Shown one piece after another: positions 7,985 through 15,116 of a DNA stretch of 64,000 nt. How positions within the stretch are numbered: the stretch's first letter is position 1; every line of letters begins with the position of its first letter. Under the pieces are notes generated by a model that saw only the letters and a list, made by a program, of their open reading frames with translations, was not told the origin of the DNA and searched no databases. Origin of the DNA: Rhabdobacter roseus (GTDB lineage: Bacteria > Bacteroidota > Bacteroidia > Cytophagales > Spirosomataceae); the NCBI RefSeq assembly GCF_014202275.1, contig NZ_JACHGF010000011.1, forward strand, positions 124,001 through 188,000, in the 5' to 3' direction. Made by a program: the position numbers and the translations under genes.

Positions 7985-9061
7985 ATGAGTAAATACTATT
8001 ACCTGAAAGTGAAAGACGTGGTGCGGGAAACGCCCGATACCGCCACGATTCACTTTTGGCACCCCCTCAACGAAGTTATTAAATACAAACCCGGTCAGTT
8101 TCTGACGCTGCTGATCCCCCAGGGTGATACGAAACTCCGGCGCTCCTACTCGATGTGCAGCTCACCCTACACGGACGTAGCGCTGGCCATTACCATCAAG
8201 CGGGTATCGGGCGGCTTTGCCTCCAACTACCTCATCGACAGCGTACAGGTGGGCGATAGCCTCGAGGTCATGGAGCCCATGGGTACTTTCACGCCCCAGC
8301 TCGACGCCGAGCAGCAGCGTACGGTGGTGCTGGTCGGGGCCGGTAGCGGCGTTACACCGCTGATTTCCATCGCCAAGTCGGTGCTGATCGTGGAGCCGGA
8401 AAGTACCGTGTACCTGCTCTACGGCAACCGGAACGAAGCCTCCATTCTTTTCAAGACCGTGATCGATCAGCTGCAGGCCAAGTACGGGGAGCGCTTCCGG
8501 GTGGTCCATACGCTCAGCCAGCCGTCGGGTACCTGGACGGGCGAAACGGGCCGTTTGAACAAAACGCACATGCTGAAAATGCTGGAAAAGCTTCCTCCCG
8601 TCGATCCGACTCGGGCCGAATACTACCTCTGCGGTCCCGATACGATGATGGAAGAAGCCCAGCGGGCGCTGGATATTCTGGGGGTACCTGCGCCGCAGGT
8701 ACGGCGCGAAAGCTTCCTGACGGCCACCACCGCTAAGGCCCACGGCGAGGTCACGGTGGGAGAGGAAGAAGACGAGGGCTCGCTCAAAACCCGCGAGATC
8801 ACGGTTATTTACGAAGGCAGTGAATATAAATTTCCGGTCGAGCCGCACCAAACGGTACTGGAAGCCGCCCTAGACCGCGACATCGACCTACCCTACTCGT
8901 GCCAGGCGGGCATGTGTACGGCCTGTCTGGGCCGCTGCGTATCCGGCCAGGTACAGCTCGACGAAGAGGATGCCCTTTCGGAAGCCGAACTCAAGGCGGG
9001 CTTCATCCTTACCTGCGTAACGCACCCGCTCAGCGACGACGTGGTGATCGAAGTAGAATAA
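7985..9061 (+). CDS. FAD/2Fe-2S oxidoreductase (PaaE-like ferredoxin-NADP reductase)
   Basis: A one-polypeptide electron-transfer chain: an FAD-binding ferredoxin-reductase domain (RRSYSMCSSP at about 52-61), an NAD(P)-binding half (VGAGSGVTPLISI, then YLCGPDTMMEEA), and a C-terminal plant-type [2Fe-2S] domain with Cys306, Cys311, Cys314 and Cys344 (CQAGMCTACLG, ILTC). This order matches PaaE/PaaK reductases, but no paaABCD genes are nearby, so the electron acceptor may be a desaturase or another oxygenase. An acidic linker (GEEEDEGS) joins the halves. The last 63 bases are repeated, with five differences, at 10061-10123. Confidence 0.88.
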   Translation: MSKYYYLKVKDVVRETPDTATIHFWHPLNEVIKYKPGQFLTLLIPQGDTKLRRSYSMCSSPYTDVALAITIKRVSGGFASNYLIDSVQVGDSLEVMEPMGTFTPQLDAEQQRTVVLVGAGSGVTPLISIAKSVLIVEPESTVYLLYGNRNEASILFKTVIDQLQAKYGERFRVVHTLSQPSGTWTGETGRLNKTHMLKMLEKLPPVDPTRAEYYLCGPDTMMEEAQRALDILGVPAPQVRRESFLTATTAKAHGEVTVGEEEDEGSLKTREITVIYEGSEYKFPVEPHQTVLEAALDRDIDLPYSCQAGMCTACLGRCVSGQVQLDEEDALSEAELKAGFILTCVTHPLSDDVVIEVE

Positions 9062-9071
9062 TTATAGGATC

Positions 9072-9101
9072 AAGTGCGAATGGGCTCGTTCATTCGCACT
9101 T
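9072..9101. terminator. Hairpin between convergent reductase and lipoprotein genes
   Basis: Perfect 11-bp stem AAGTGCGAATG/CATTCGCACTT (9072-9082 with 9091-9101) with an 8-base loop, spanning the stop codon of the minus-strand gene. There is no T-run, so Rho-independent action is uncertain. Confidence 0.45.
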
Positions 9102-9842
9102 AGCCAGTACTTCCTTTGCTAATTTCTTGGCCAGATCCAGGTTCTCGTCTTTATCCTTACTCACATTCGCTACGACCTGAAAAGTCATTGCGCCGACCAA
9201 CACCGTGAGGTAGTTTTCCTCCTTATTGAAAGAGGCAGCGTCGCCAATGCCTGGTATATTCTCGAACTTGTTTTTAGCGGCCATTCCTTTAGCCATGCCC
9301 GTCGCCGTTTCGGCCTGTTCCTTGGAGTACTTAGGGTCGTTTTTGATCCGTTCTTCGGCAGCCTTGAAGGCTTTATCCATTTCCTCCTGCGTAGGATTGC
9401 GGTAGAATGCCTTGAAGTTTTCGAGGGGCGTGGCTTTTTTGCTGATCATGAACAAATCGCTGCCTAACCACATCACGCCAATCTCGTTTTGGAGCGGAAT
9501 CTCCATCTTTGAATTGCCCATCTCCAGCGTGCGGGTGCGGTCGCTTTTCCAGGAAATAACGTACTTGTCCATGGAAGCCTTTTTGTCGGGAGCGCTTTTC
9601 TGGTATTTTACTTTGACATCGGGCATTTCACCCGTATAGTGCCGCTTGATCACTTCCAAGGGCAATAGCTCGTCCATTTTACGCTGGTAGCCCAGAATGC
9701 ATTCACCTTGATTCGAAGCAGGAGCGGATGTTACGGCCGAAAGGGCGGAAGTTGTGTGGCTGGTTCCTTCGGCCCCGCCCCCGCAGGAGCTAAAAAGGTG
9801 GGAAACGCCCAGCAGAGCAAGGAAAACTAGAGGCTTTTTCAT
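9090..9842 (-). CDS. Putative lipoprotein of unknown function
   Basis: 250 residues. MKKPLVFLALLGVSHLFSSC is a lipoprotein signal with the lipobox cysteine at residue 20, followed by a Ser/Thr/Ala linker. The mature part is mixed alpha/beta with a lysine-rich helix (about 150-185, KAFKAAEERIKNDPKYSKEQ) and a C-terminal AKKLAKEVLAKCE. It resembles uncharacterised Bacteroidota lipoproteins; I do not recognise a named domain. Convergent with the reductase gene. The remnant of a second reductase gene lies on its other side, so this gene sits between two copies of the same 63-base segment. Confidence 0.75.
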   Translation of the reverse strand: MKKPLVFLALLGVSHLFSSCGGGAEGTSHTTSALSAVTSAPASNQGECILGYQRKMDELLPLEVIKRHYTGEMPDVKVKYQKSAPDKKASMDKYVISWKSDRTRTLEMGNSKMEIPLQNEIGVMWLGSDLFMISKKATPLENFKAFYRNPTQEEMDKAFKAAEERIKNDPKYSKEQAETATGMAKGMAAKNKFENIPGIGDAASFNKEENYLTVLVGAMTFQVVANVSKDKDENLDLAKKLAKEVLAKCE

Positions 9843-10012
9843 AGGGAAAGAAAAGGGGGCTTTATGAGGGGAAAGTCCGTTGGGGATTTACCCCCGTAAA
9901 GAAGGGTTGTTTTACGATATGGGCCAACGATGGCCTAGCCGTCGGAGCCACCGGCAACGCGATTGGTCACAACAACCTAGCAATCGGATTCTCCCTCCAT
10001 ACCCACTGCTGA
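9843..10012. other. Intergenic, degenerate sequence
   Basis: No intact gene. One frame upstream of the TGA at 10010-10012 reads like protein (NDGLAVGATGNAIGHNNLAI) and may be decayed coding sequence joined to the reductase remnant that follows. The promoter of the lipoprotein gene should lie near 9845-9900, but no good -7 box was found. Confidence 0.35.
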
Positions 10013-10123
10013 AACCCCCTGGACAAGAAGCACCCGATTCGGGGCGATTTGACGGCCCGGGGCTTCATTCTTACCTGCGTAACGCACCCGCTCAGCGACG
10101 ACTTGGTCATTGAGGTAGAATAA
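10013..10123 (+). pseudogene. 3' remnant of a second 2Fe-2S reductase gene
   Basis: From 10061 to TAA 10121-10123 the sequence encodes GFILTCVTHPLSDDLVIEVE, nearly the same as the C-terminus of the reductase at 7985-9061 (one Val to Leu change). The DNA differs at five of 63 positions and four of those are silent, so it diverged under coding selection. Upstream the frame reads LDKKHPIRGDLTARG and meets a TGA at 10010. Only the last cluster cysteine is kept, so it cannot be functional. Confidence 0.65.
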
Positions 10124-10124
10124 C

Positions 10125-10170
10125 AAAGTACCCCTGACGCGGCTCTATTTCAGCACGTCAGGGGTACTTT
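10125..10170. terminator. Bidirectional hairpin terminator
   Basis: Perfect 15-bp stem AAAGTACCCCTGACG/CGTCAGGGGTACTTT (10125-10139 with 10156-10170) touching the stop codon of the minus-strand M56 gene. T-rich sequence follows on the plus strand. Confidence 0.6.
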
Positions 10171-12113
10171 TACTTCTTCGCCGGGCTCGCCGCTTTGGGC
10201 GAAGCCGCGGGCGCTACTTTGGCTTTTCCCTGGATGGAGGTAGCCTTCGCGGGTTTTTCTACCGGCGGAGGGGGCGGAGCCGGTGAGGCCGCCGGAGCCG
10301 GGGGTACCGTTTTTTTTCCCGTACCGTACACGTGTACCGGGGGAGGCGGTGGGGGGAGGTACTTTTCCATTTCGCGGGCTTCGCGGTTCATTTGGGAGGC
10401 GATTACCTCCATTTTTTGGCTAATCGTCTCCATTTCCTTCTGAATCGCGCGCGACGGCTCCTCGGCTTGGTGCGCTTCCTGGCGGCTTTGGGCCAGCTGC
10501 GCGTTCAGCTCCGTGATTTTCTGCTCCTGGTCTTTCACCTTTTGCTCCAGCTCCCCTAATTGCTTTTCCACTTCGCTTTCGCTGAGCTTCGCCGGAGCTT
10601 GCCCCTTGGCCGCCTGAGGATACAGCAACGCCGAGCGTTTTTCCATCAGCTTCTGGCGCCCGTCCATCAGCTGTTGTTTTTTCCACTCAATCTGCTCCTG
10701 AGCCCGGTGGTAGCGCTCCACGTCAAACTGCTGCTTTTCCATGGCCAGGTGCAGCTCTTCCATTCGGCGGTGCAGCGGCTCCATCTGCTCTTGCAGGGCC
10801 TCCATGTTGCGCTGGTACGCTTCCAGGCGCTTTTGAGTCGTGTCGCTGGCGCTTGCCTGGTATCTATAGATATCCCCTTCCATAACCTGGTATCGCGGCT
10901 GAGGAGCAGGATCGGCTAACTCTAACGACTCGGCGACTTCCACCAGCGAAGGTACTTCGGCCAGCTCTTCCAGGCTGACAGCAGCCATGATATCCATTGT
11001 TTCTGGGGCTTCCACCTTCCGATCCTTCTGCTCGCCGCGCTGAAGTACCTTTTTACGGTTTTCTTTCTGCGCTTCCTGCTGTCCTACAGCATAGACAGAA
11101 ACGCCCACCAGAAGTCCCGTCAGGATGAGTAGGGCCGGCACGGTACCGATCAGCCGCCGGGGAGCGGGAGCCACGCCTAATACCCGGCGTATCCGGCGCA
11201 GCAGCAATGGCTTGCGCGAGGCAAAGGCCATCGCCAGGCGCGGGTTCGCTTGCAGCTCTGCTACCCGCACCAGTGCCTGGGCCAGCGAGGTGCGGTCGCC
11301 GCAGGTAGCTACGGCCAGGTCGTCGCAGCAGTGCTCGCGCTCGGTACGTACCCGCTCGGAGAGCCACCACAATGCCGGGTGAAAGAAAAAAACAATTTCG
11401 ACGAGCGATTGCAGTAGGTTAACCAGGTAGTCGTGCCGACGAATGTGCGCCAGCTCATGCGCTAGGATGGCCTCGACCTCCGCCACCGAAAAGCCCGTCA
11501 GCAGGCCCACCGGCACCAGCACCACCGGCCGGAGCGCCCCAATCACCAGGGGCGATAGCACGCGGGCCGTTTGCCGCAGCTCCACCGACTGCGTAATGTT
11601 GAGCTTGGCGGTCAGCAGACCAAAGCGCGTGCGCCACTCCTGGTCCATCACCAGCCGCGCCCGGCTACGCAGTACTTCCAGATACACCCAACTACCCACA
11701 AACCGCAGCAGGAGCAGCCCCGCGCCCACCAGCCAGCATACTACCAGCTCTGGCAAATGGGTACTTAGCCAAAGCTGTACCCGCTCCAGGAAGGTCTGCT
11801 GCTGGTACACCTGCTGCCAGGCTTGCACCAGCGCTACCGCCGAAGTACCCCCGGTGGTGGGGGAAGTACCTACGGGAAGCGCGGCGGGGCGGGAAAGCCA
11901 GTAGTAGGCAAAAGTACCCAGCGAAGCCAGTACCTGACCGGCCAATACACTTACGCCCAGCGTATAGCGCCATGCGGCGGGACGGCGGCGGAACGCGTAG
12001 AACCCGGCACCGGCCACCAGCGCCAGCAAAGTACCCTGCCACAGCGCGTGCAGGAGCGTCCAGCCCAGGGTACTTACGGCGTACGGCGGAATCATGTCAA
12101 AAAGATTTTTCAT
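10170..12113 (-). CDS. BlaR1-like M56 family metallopeptidase (antirepressor)
   Basis: Membrane zinc peptidase that in the BlaR1/MecR1 family triggers loss of the BlaI repressor. N-terminal membrane segments (about 15-75 and 122-146) flank a cytoplasmic peptidase region with HELAH (His219, Glu220, His223) and the downstream zinc Glu in RTEREHCCDDLA (near 258-260). A further membrane span lies at about 321-343. No penicillin-binding sensor domain follows; residues 345-647 form a charged coiled coil (MEALQEQMEPLHRRMEELHL) and a Pro/Ala/Lys tail with PPPPPP runs. The signal sensed is therefore not a classical beta-lactam domain. Starts 2 bases after the blaI-like stop, clearly one operon. Confidence 0.88.
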   Translation of the reverse strand: MKNLFDMIPPYAVSTLGWTLLHALWQGTLLALVAGAGFYAFRRRPAAWRYTLGVSVLAGQVLASLGTFAYYWLSRPAALPVGTSPTTGGTSAVALVQAWQQVYQQQTFLERVQLWLSTHLPELVVCWLVGAGLLLLRFVGSWVYLEVLRSRARLVMDQEWRTRFGLLTAKLNITQSVELRQTARVLSPLVIGALRPVVLVPVGLLTGFSVAEVEAILAHELAHIRRHDYLVNLLQSLVEIVFFFHPALWWLSERVRTEREHCCDDLAVATCGDRTSLAQALVRVAELQANPRLAMAFASRKPLLLRRIRRVLGVAPAPRRLIGTVPALLILTGLLVGVSVYAVGQQEAQKENRKKVLQRGEQKDRKVEAPETMDIMAAVSLEELAEVPSLVEVAESLELADPAPQPRYQVMEGDIYRYQASASDTTQKRLEAYQRNMEALQEQMEPLHRRMEELHLAMEKQQFDVERYHRAQEQIEWKKQQLMDGRQKLMEKRSALLYPQAAKGQAPAKLSESEVEKQLGELEQKVKDQEQKITELNAQLAQSRQEAHQAEEPSRAIQKEMETISQKMEVIASQMNREAREMEKYLPPPPPPVHVYGTGKKTVPPAPAASPAPPPPPVEKPAKATSIQGKAKVAPAASPKAASPAKK

Positions 12114-12115
12114 GG

Positions 12116-12490
12116 CTAACGATCTTTTTCAAGGTTGTTTAGTAGGTTTCGGATTTCGTCCAGCTCTTCGGCGGAAGCCTGGTGGTTGCCCAGCGCCTGC
12201 ATCACCAGCCGCGCCGCCGAGCCCCCGAAGGCCGTTTCGACGAAGCGGTCCAGCAGGCCGCGCCGGGTTTCGGTTTCGCTCACTTTGGCGGCGTACACGT
12301 GCGAGCGGCTTTCTTCGCTGCGCTCCAGCAGCCCCTTCTCGTGCATGATCTGCATCAATTTCAGGGTGGTGGTGTAGCCCGCCTCCTTGGTGGTGGCCAG
12401 GTATTCGTGTACCTGCCGCACGGTACTGGGCCCTTCGGACCAGAGGTAGTTGAGAATTTCCAGTTCGGAATCGGTGGGTTTAAGGTTCAT
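12116..12490 (-). CDS. BlaI/MecI/CopY family transcriptional repressor
   Basis: 124-residue winged-helix repressor. PTDSELEILNYLWSEGPSTV opens the family domain, TTTLKLMQIMHEKGLL is the recognition-helix region, and the C-terminal helices (LLDRFVETAFGGSAARLVMQ) form the dimer part. First gene of a two-gene operon with the M56 peptidase. Two 16-bp palindromes of the TACGAAnnnnTTCGTA type lie upstream and are the likely autoregulatory operators. Family logic: the peptidase inactivates this repressor and frees its operon and distant targets. Confidence 0.93.
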   Translation of the reverse strand: MNLKPTDSELEILNYLWSEGPSTVRQVHEYLATTKEAGYTTTLKLMQIMHEKGLLERSEESRSHVYAAKVSETETRRGLLDRFVETAFGGSAARLVMQALGNHQASAEELDEIRNLLNNLEKDR

Positions 12491-12513
12491 GGCTTACGGG
12501 AAATAGCATATAG

Positions 12514-12529
12514 TACGAAGATCTTCGTA
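12514..12529. promoter_or_regulatory. BlaI-type operator 1
   Basis: TACGAAGATCTTCGTA is a perfect 16-bp palindrome, 24 bases upstream of the repressor start. It shares its TACGAA/TTCGTA half-sites with 12570-12585. Confidence 0.7.
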
Positions 12530-12569
12530 ACAAAGATGTACGATTGATTTCGTAGTTGCAAATTTTATC

Positions 12570-12585
12570 TACGAAATTTTTCGTA
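12570..12585. promoter_or_regulatory. BlaI-type operator 2
   Basis: TACGAAATTTTTCGTA is a 16-bp palindrome with the same outer half-sites as operator 1, 56 bases away. A further half-site pair, TTTCGTAG (12548-12555) and CTACGAAA (12569-12576), overlaps it. Confidence 0.65.
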
Positions 12586-12640
12586 ATTAAATAAAATGGT
12601 CTTTTTGAAACGCAGGCAGGCGTGTTTTCAAAGTACCTCA

Positions 12641-13303
12641 TCACGGCAAGTACCCCCGCCAGCGCAGCTCTTCAAGCGGATCTTGCAGCAGGACGGTACG
12701 CCCGACCGGTACCAGCAGGTACACCACATCGCTGAGGTTCAGCACGGGCCGGTAGGCGTGGTCCGACAGCAGAATGCCTTTGGTTTGGGCCTGCGCCCGG
12801 ATCACCTCTTCGAGCCGCTCTACCACCACCGGCGCCAGGTGCGAGAAGGGCTCGTCCAGCAGCACGAAGTCGACCGGCGAGAGCAGAATCAGCAGGGTCT
12901 CCACCAGCCGCTGCGCTCCGCCCGACAAATCGCCCAGGCGCTCGGTGTGGTACTTGCCTAGCTCCGGAAAGTACCCTTCCAGCGCGGCAAAGGGTACCTC
13001 GTAGGCGTGGCAAGCGGCCTCGACACGAAGGTTCGGCGGCACAAAGGGATGCTGGGGCAGGTACCTGAGCAGCGTTTTGTGCTGGTACGGATGGGAAAGG
13101 TACTTTTGATCCACCCGCACCGACTGGCTCTGCCCCCGCAGGGTACCAAACAGCATTCGCAGCAGGCTCGACTTACCGGTACCGTTGCGGCCCAGCAAGC
13201 CCACGGTTTGTCCGGTTTCGACCCGCAGGTAGATATTCTGCAAGATTTTCGTGGAGCCGTACTCCAGCCAGAAGCTGTCGGCTTCAAGTACCCGTTTGGT
13301 CAT
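12641..13303 (-). CDS. ABC transporter ATP-binding protein
   Basis: 220-residue ABC ATPase starting at ATG 13303; the longer open frame to 13600 runs back through the neighbouring gene and is not used. Walker A is GRNGTGKSS, signature LSGGAQR, Walker B VDFVLLDEPFSHLAP and H-loop LLSDHAYR. The ATG overlaps the stop of the 107-residue membrane protein upstream (ATGA), so the two are translationally coupled. No classical permease is nearby. Transport, or another ABC-driven membrane task with the small protein as partner, is inferred. The cargo is unknown. Confidence 0.88.
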   Translation of the reverse strand: MTKRVLEADSFWLEYGSTKILQNIYLRVETGQTVGLLGRNGTGKSSLLRMLFGTLRGQSQSVRVDQKYLSHPYQHKTLLRYLPQHPFVPPNLRVEAACHAYEVPFAALEGYFPELGKYHTERLGDLSGGAQRLVETLLILLSPVDFVLLDEPFSHLAPVVVERLEEVIRAQAQTKGILLSDHAYRPVLNLSDVVYLLVPVGRTVLLQDPLEELRWRGYLP

Positions 13304-13623
13304 ACAAAGTGCTTGGTGAGGTGAACCAACAAGACAAAAGCTAAAAAAAGCAGTAGGTCCAGCCCAAAAGCAATCAGGTACAAACGGCGCTCGGAAAGGC
13401 CCAGGTTGGCGTAGAAAAAGTAGGCATGCGGATAGAAGGTACGCTGGAGGTACCACACCAGGGCGCCGGTCGCTATTTTTAGTAGCAAAAAAAGCGGCAA
13501 GAACCGAACGAAGGCCACGCCCATGGGTAGTTCTACCACCCCCCACGCACCCAGGGAGATCAGGATGGTGAAGAGTCCGAACCGGCGGTAAAAACCCCAA
13601 ATCAGTAGGCCCTGCTGCTTCAT
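13300..13623 (-). CDS. Small polytopic membrane protein coupled to an ABC ATPase
   Basis: 107 residues with about three membrane spans (near 14-31, 38-58 and 83-103) and basic loops such as YRRF and SERRLY. No recognised domain. The stop TGA overlaps the ATG of the downstream ABC ATPase by four bases, so the proteins probably work together. It is far smaller than ordinary ABC permeases (usually 5-6 spans per subunit), so it may oligomerise or be an accessory subunit. Confidence 0.7.
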   Translation of the reverse strand: MKQQGLLIWGFYRRFGLFTILISLGAWGVVELPMGVAFVRFLPLFLLLKIATGALVWYLQRTFYPHAYFFYANLGLSERRLYLIAFGLDLLLFLAFVLLVHLTKHFV

Positions 13624-13684
13624 AGGAAAAGCTTTCCCGAAAGATAGCGCCCAGGTACCTTTCCTGCTGGGGCGTTAAGCTTTT

Positions 13685-13714
13685 TTAACAAAAAGAAGCC
13701 CCCGGTTGGGGGCT
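13685..13714 (-). terminator. Terminator of serS
   Basis: Stem AGCCCCC/GGGGGCT (13697-13703 with 13708-13714) with a GGTT loop; on the minus strand it is followed by CTTCTTTTTG. It lies 33 bases after the serS stop. Confidence 0.75.
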
Positions 13715-13747
13715 CTTCTTGTTGATTCAAAGTACCTTAAAGACGCT

Positions 13748-15037
13748 TTAATCGATCGTCTCAAAACCGCAGTAAGGTACCAATACGGCCGGGATGCGGA
13801 CGCTGCCGTCGGCCTGCTGGTTGTTTTCCAGCAGCGCGGCCAGGATGCGCGGCAGCGCCAGCGCCGAGCCGTTGAGCGTGTGCAGGAGCTGCGTTTTCCC
13901 CTCGGTTTTGTAGCGTAGCTTGAGGCGGTTGGCCTGGTAGCTTTCAAAGTTAGACACCGACGAGCACTCCAGCCAGCGCGCCTGCGCGCCGGACCACACC
14001 TCAAAGTCATACGTGAGGGCGGACGTAAAGCCCATATCGCCTCCGCAGAGCCGCAGAATCCGGAAGGGTAGTTCGAGTTTTTCGAGTAGGCTCTTCACGT
14101 GTTCCACCATGGCATCGAGGGCGGCGTAGGACGCTTCGGGCTTGCAGATCTGCACGATCTCGACCTTATCGAACTGGTGCAGGCGGTTGAGGCCCCGCAC
14201 GTGCGCGCCCCAGCTACCCGCTTCACGCCGGAAGCAGGGCGTGTAGCCCACGTGCTTTACGGGCAGGTCGTTTTCGGTCAGGATGACGTCACGGTAGAGG
14301 TTGGTGATGGGTACTTCGGCCGTCGGGATCAGGTACAGGTCGTCGGCGGTGGCGTAGTACATTTGTCCCTCTTTGTCGGGAAGCTGCCCCGTGCCGAAGC
14401 CCGAGTCGGCATTGACCAGGATCGGCGGCTGCACCTCCACGTAGCCCGCCCGGGCGGCTTCGTCCAGAAAAAACGAAATCATGGCCCGCTGCAGGCGCGC
14501 GCCTTTGCCTTTATACACCGGAAAGCCCGCACCCGTGATTTTAGTACCCAGCTCAAAGTCGATCATGGCCCCGGAAGTACCTCCCAGGCTCTGGATCAGC
14601 TCCCAGTGGGGCTTGGCTCCGGCGGGTAGCTCGGGCTTTTCGCCCTGCTCAAGTACCGTGACGTTATCCTCGGCGCTGCGGCCTTCGGGCACGCTTTCGT
14701 GCGGCAGGTTGGGGAGCTTCACCAGCTCTTCAAACAGGGCCGACTCGGCTTGCTTGAGCTGCTCGTCAAGTACCTTGGAGCGCTCCTTCAGGGCGCTGGT
14801 TTCGGCTTTGGCGGCCTCGGCTTCCTCTTTTTTGCCCTGCTTCATCAACCCGCCGATCTCCTTGGCCTTAGCGTTGGACTGCGCCAGCACCGTATCCAGC
14901 TCCTGCTGGGTTTCGCGGCGCAGGCGGTCGAGTTTGAGCAGGAGCTCTACGGTACTTTCGGCCTCTCGGAAGTGTTTCTTGCGCAGGCCCGCCACGGTGA
15001 GCTCCTGGTTATCACGAATAAAATTTGTTTGTAACAT
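13748..15037 (-). CDS. serS: Seryl-tRNA synthetase
   Basis: Charges tRNA-Ser with serine. The 429-residue protein begins with MLQTNFIRDN at ATG 15037; the open frame up to 15100 adds 21 residues unlike the family and is dropped. The N-terminal long antiparallel coiled-coil arm spans about 25-105 (KKEEAEAAKAETSALKERSK). The class II core has motif 2 in YTPCFRREAGSWG and motif 3 in NGSALALPRILAALLEN; TAEVPITNLYRD is the serine-binding TxE region. Normal length for a bacterial SerRS. Same strand as lysC but separated by 79 bases. Confidence 0.96.
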   Translation of the reverse strand: MLQTNFIRDNQELTVAGLRKKHFREAESTVELLLKLDRLRRETQQELDTVLAQSNAKAKEIGGLMKQGKKEEAEAAKAETSALKERSKVLDEQLKQAESALFEELVKLPNLPHESVPEGRSAEDNVTVLEQGEKPELPAGAKPHWELIQSLGGTSGAMIDFELGTKITGAGFPVYKGKGARLQRAMISFFLDEAARAGYVEVQPPILVNADSGFGTGQLPDKEGQMYYATADDLYLIPTAEVPITNLYRDVILTENDLPVKHVGYTPCFRREAGSWGAHVRGLNRLHQFDKVEIVQICKPEASYAALDAMVEHVKSLLEKLELPFRILRLCGGDMGFTSALTYDFEVWSGAQARWLECSSVSNFESYQANRLKLRYKTEGKTQLLHTLNGSALALPRILAALLENNQQADGSVRIPAVLVPYCGFETID

Positions 15038-15116
15038 GAATCGCTTTTTCTCTCGGTAAAAAGTACCTTTAAAATCGTTGTAAGTACCTCTAGTGGTCAA
15101 GGTACCCTAAACTACC

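Noticed and set aside
13304-13600. N-terminal extension of the ABC ATPase
   Set aside because: It overlaps the membrane protein gene in another frame and reads as low-complexity shadow sequence.
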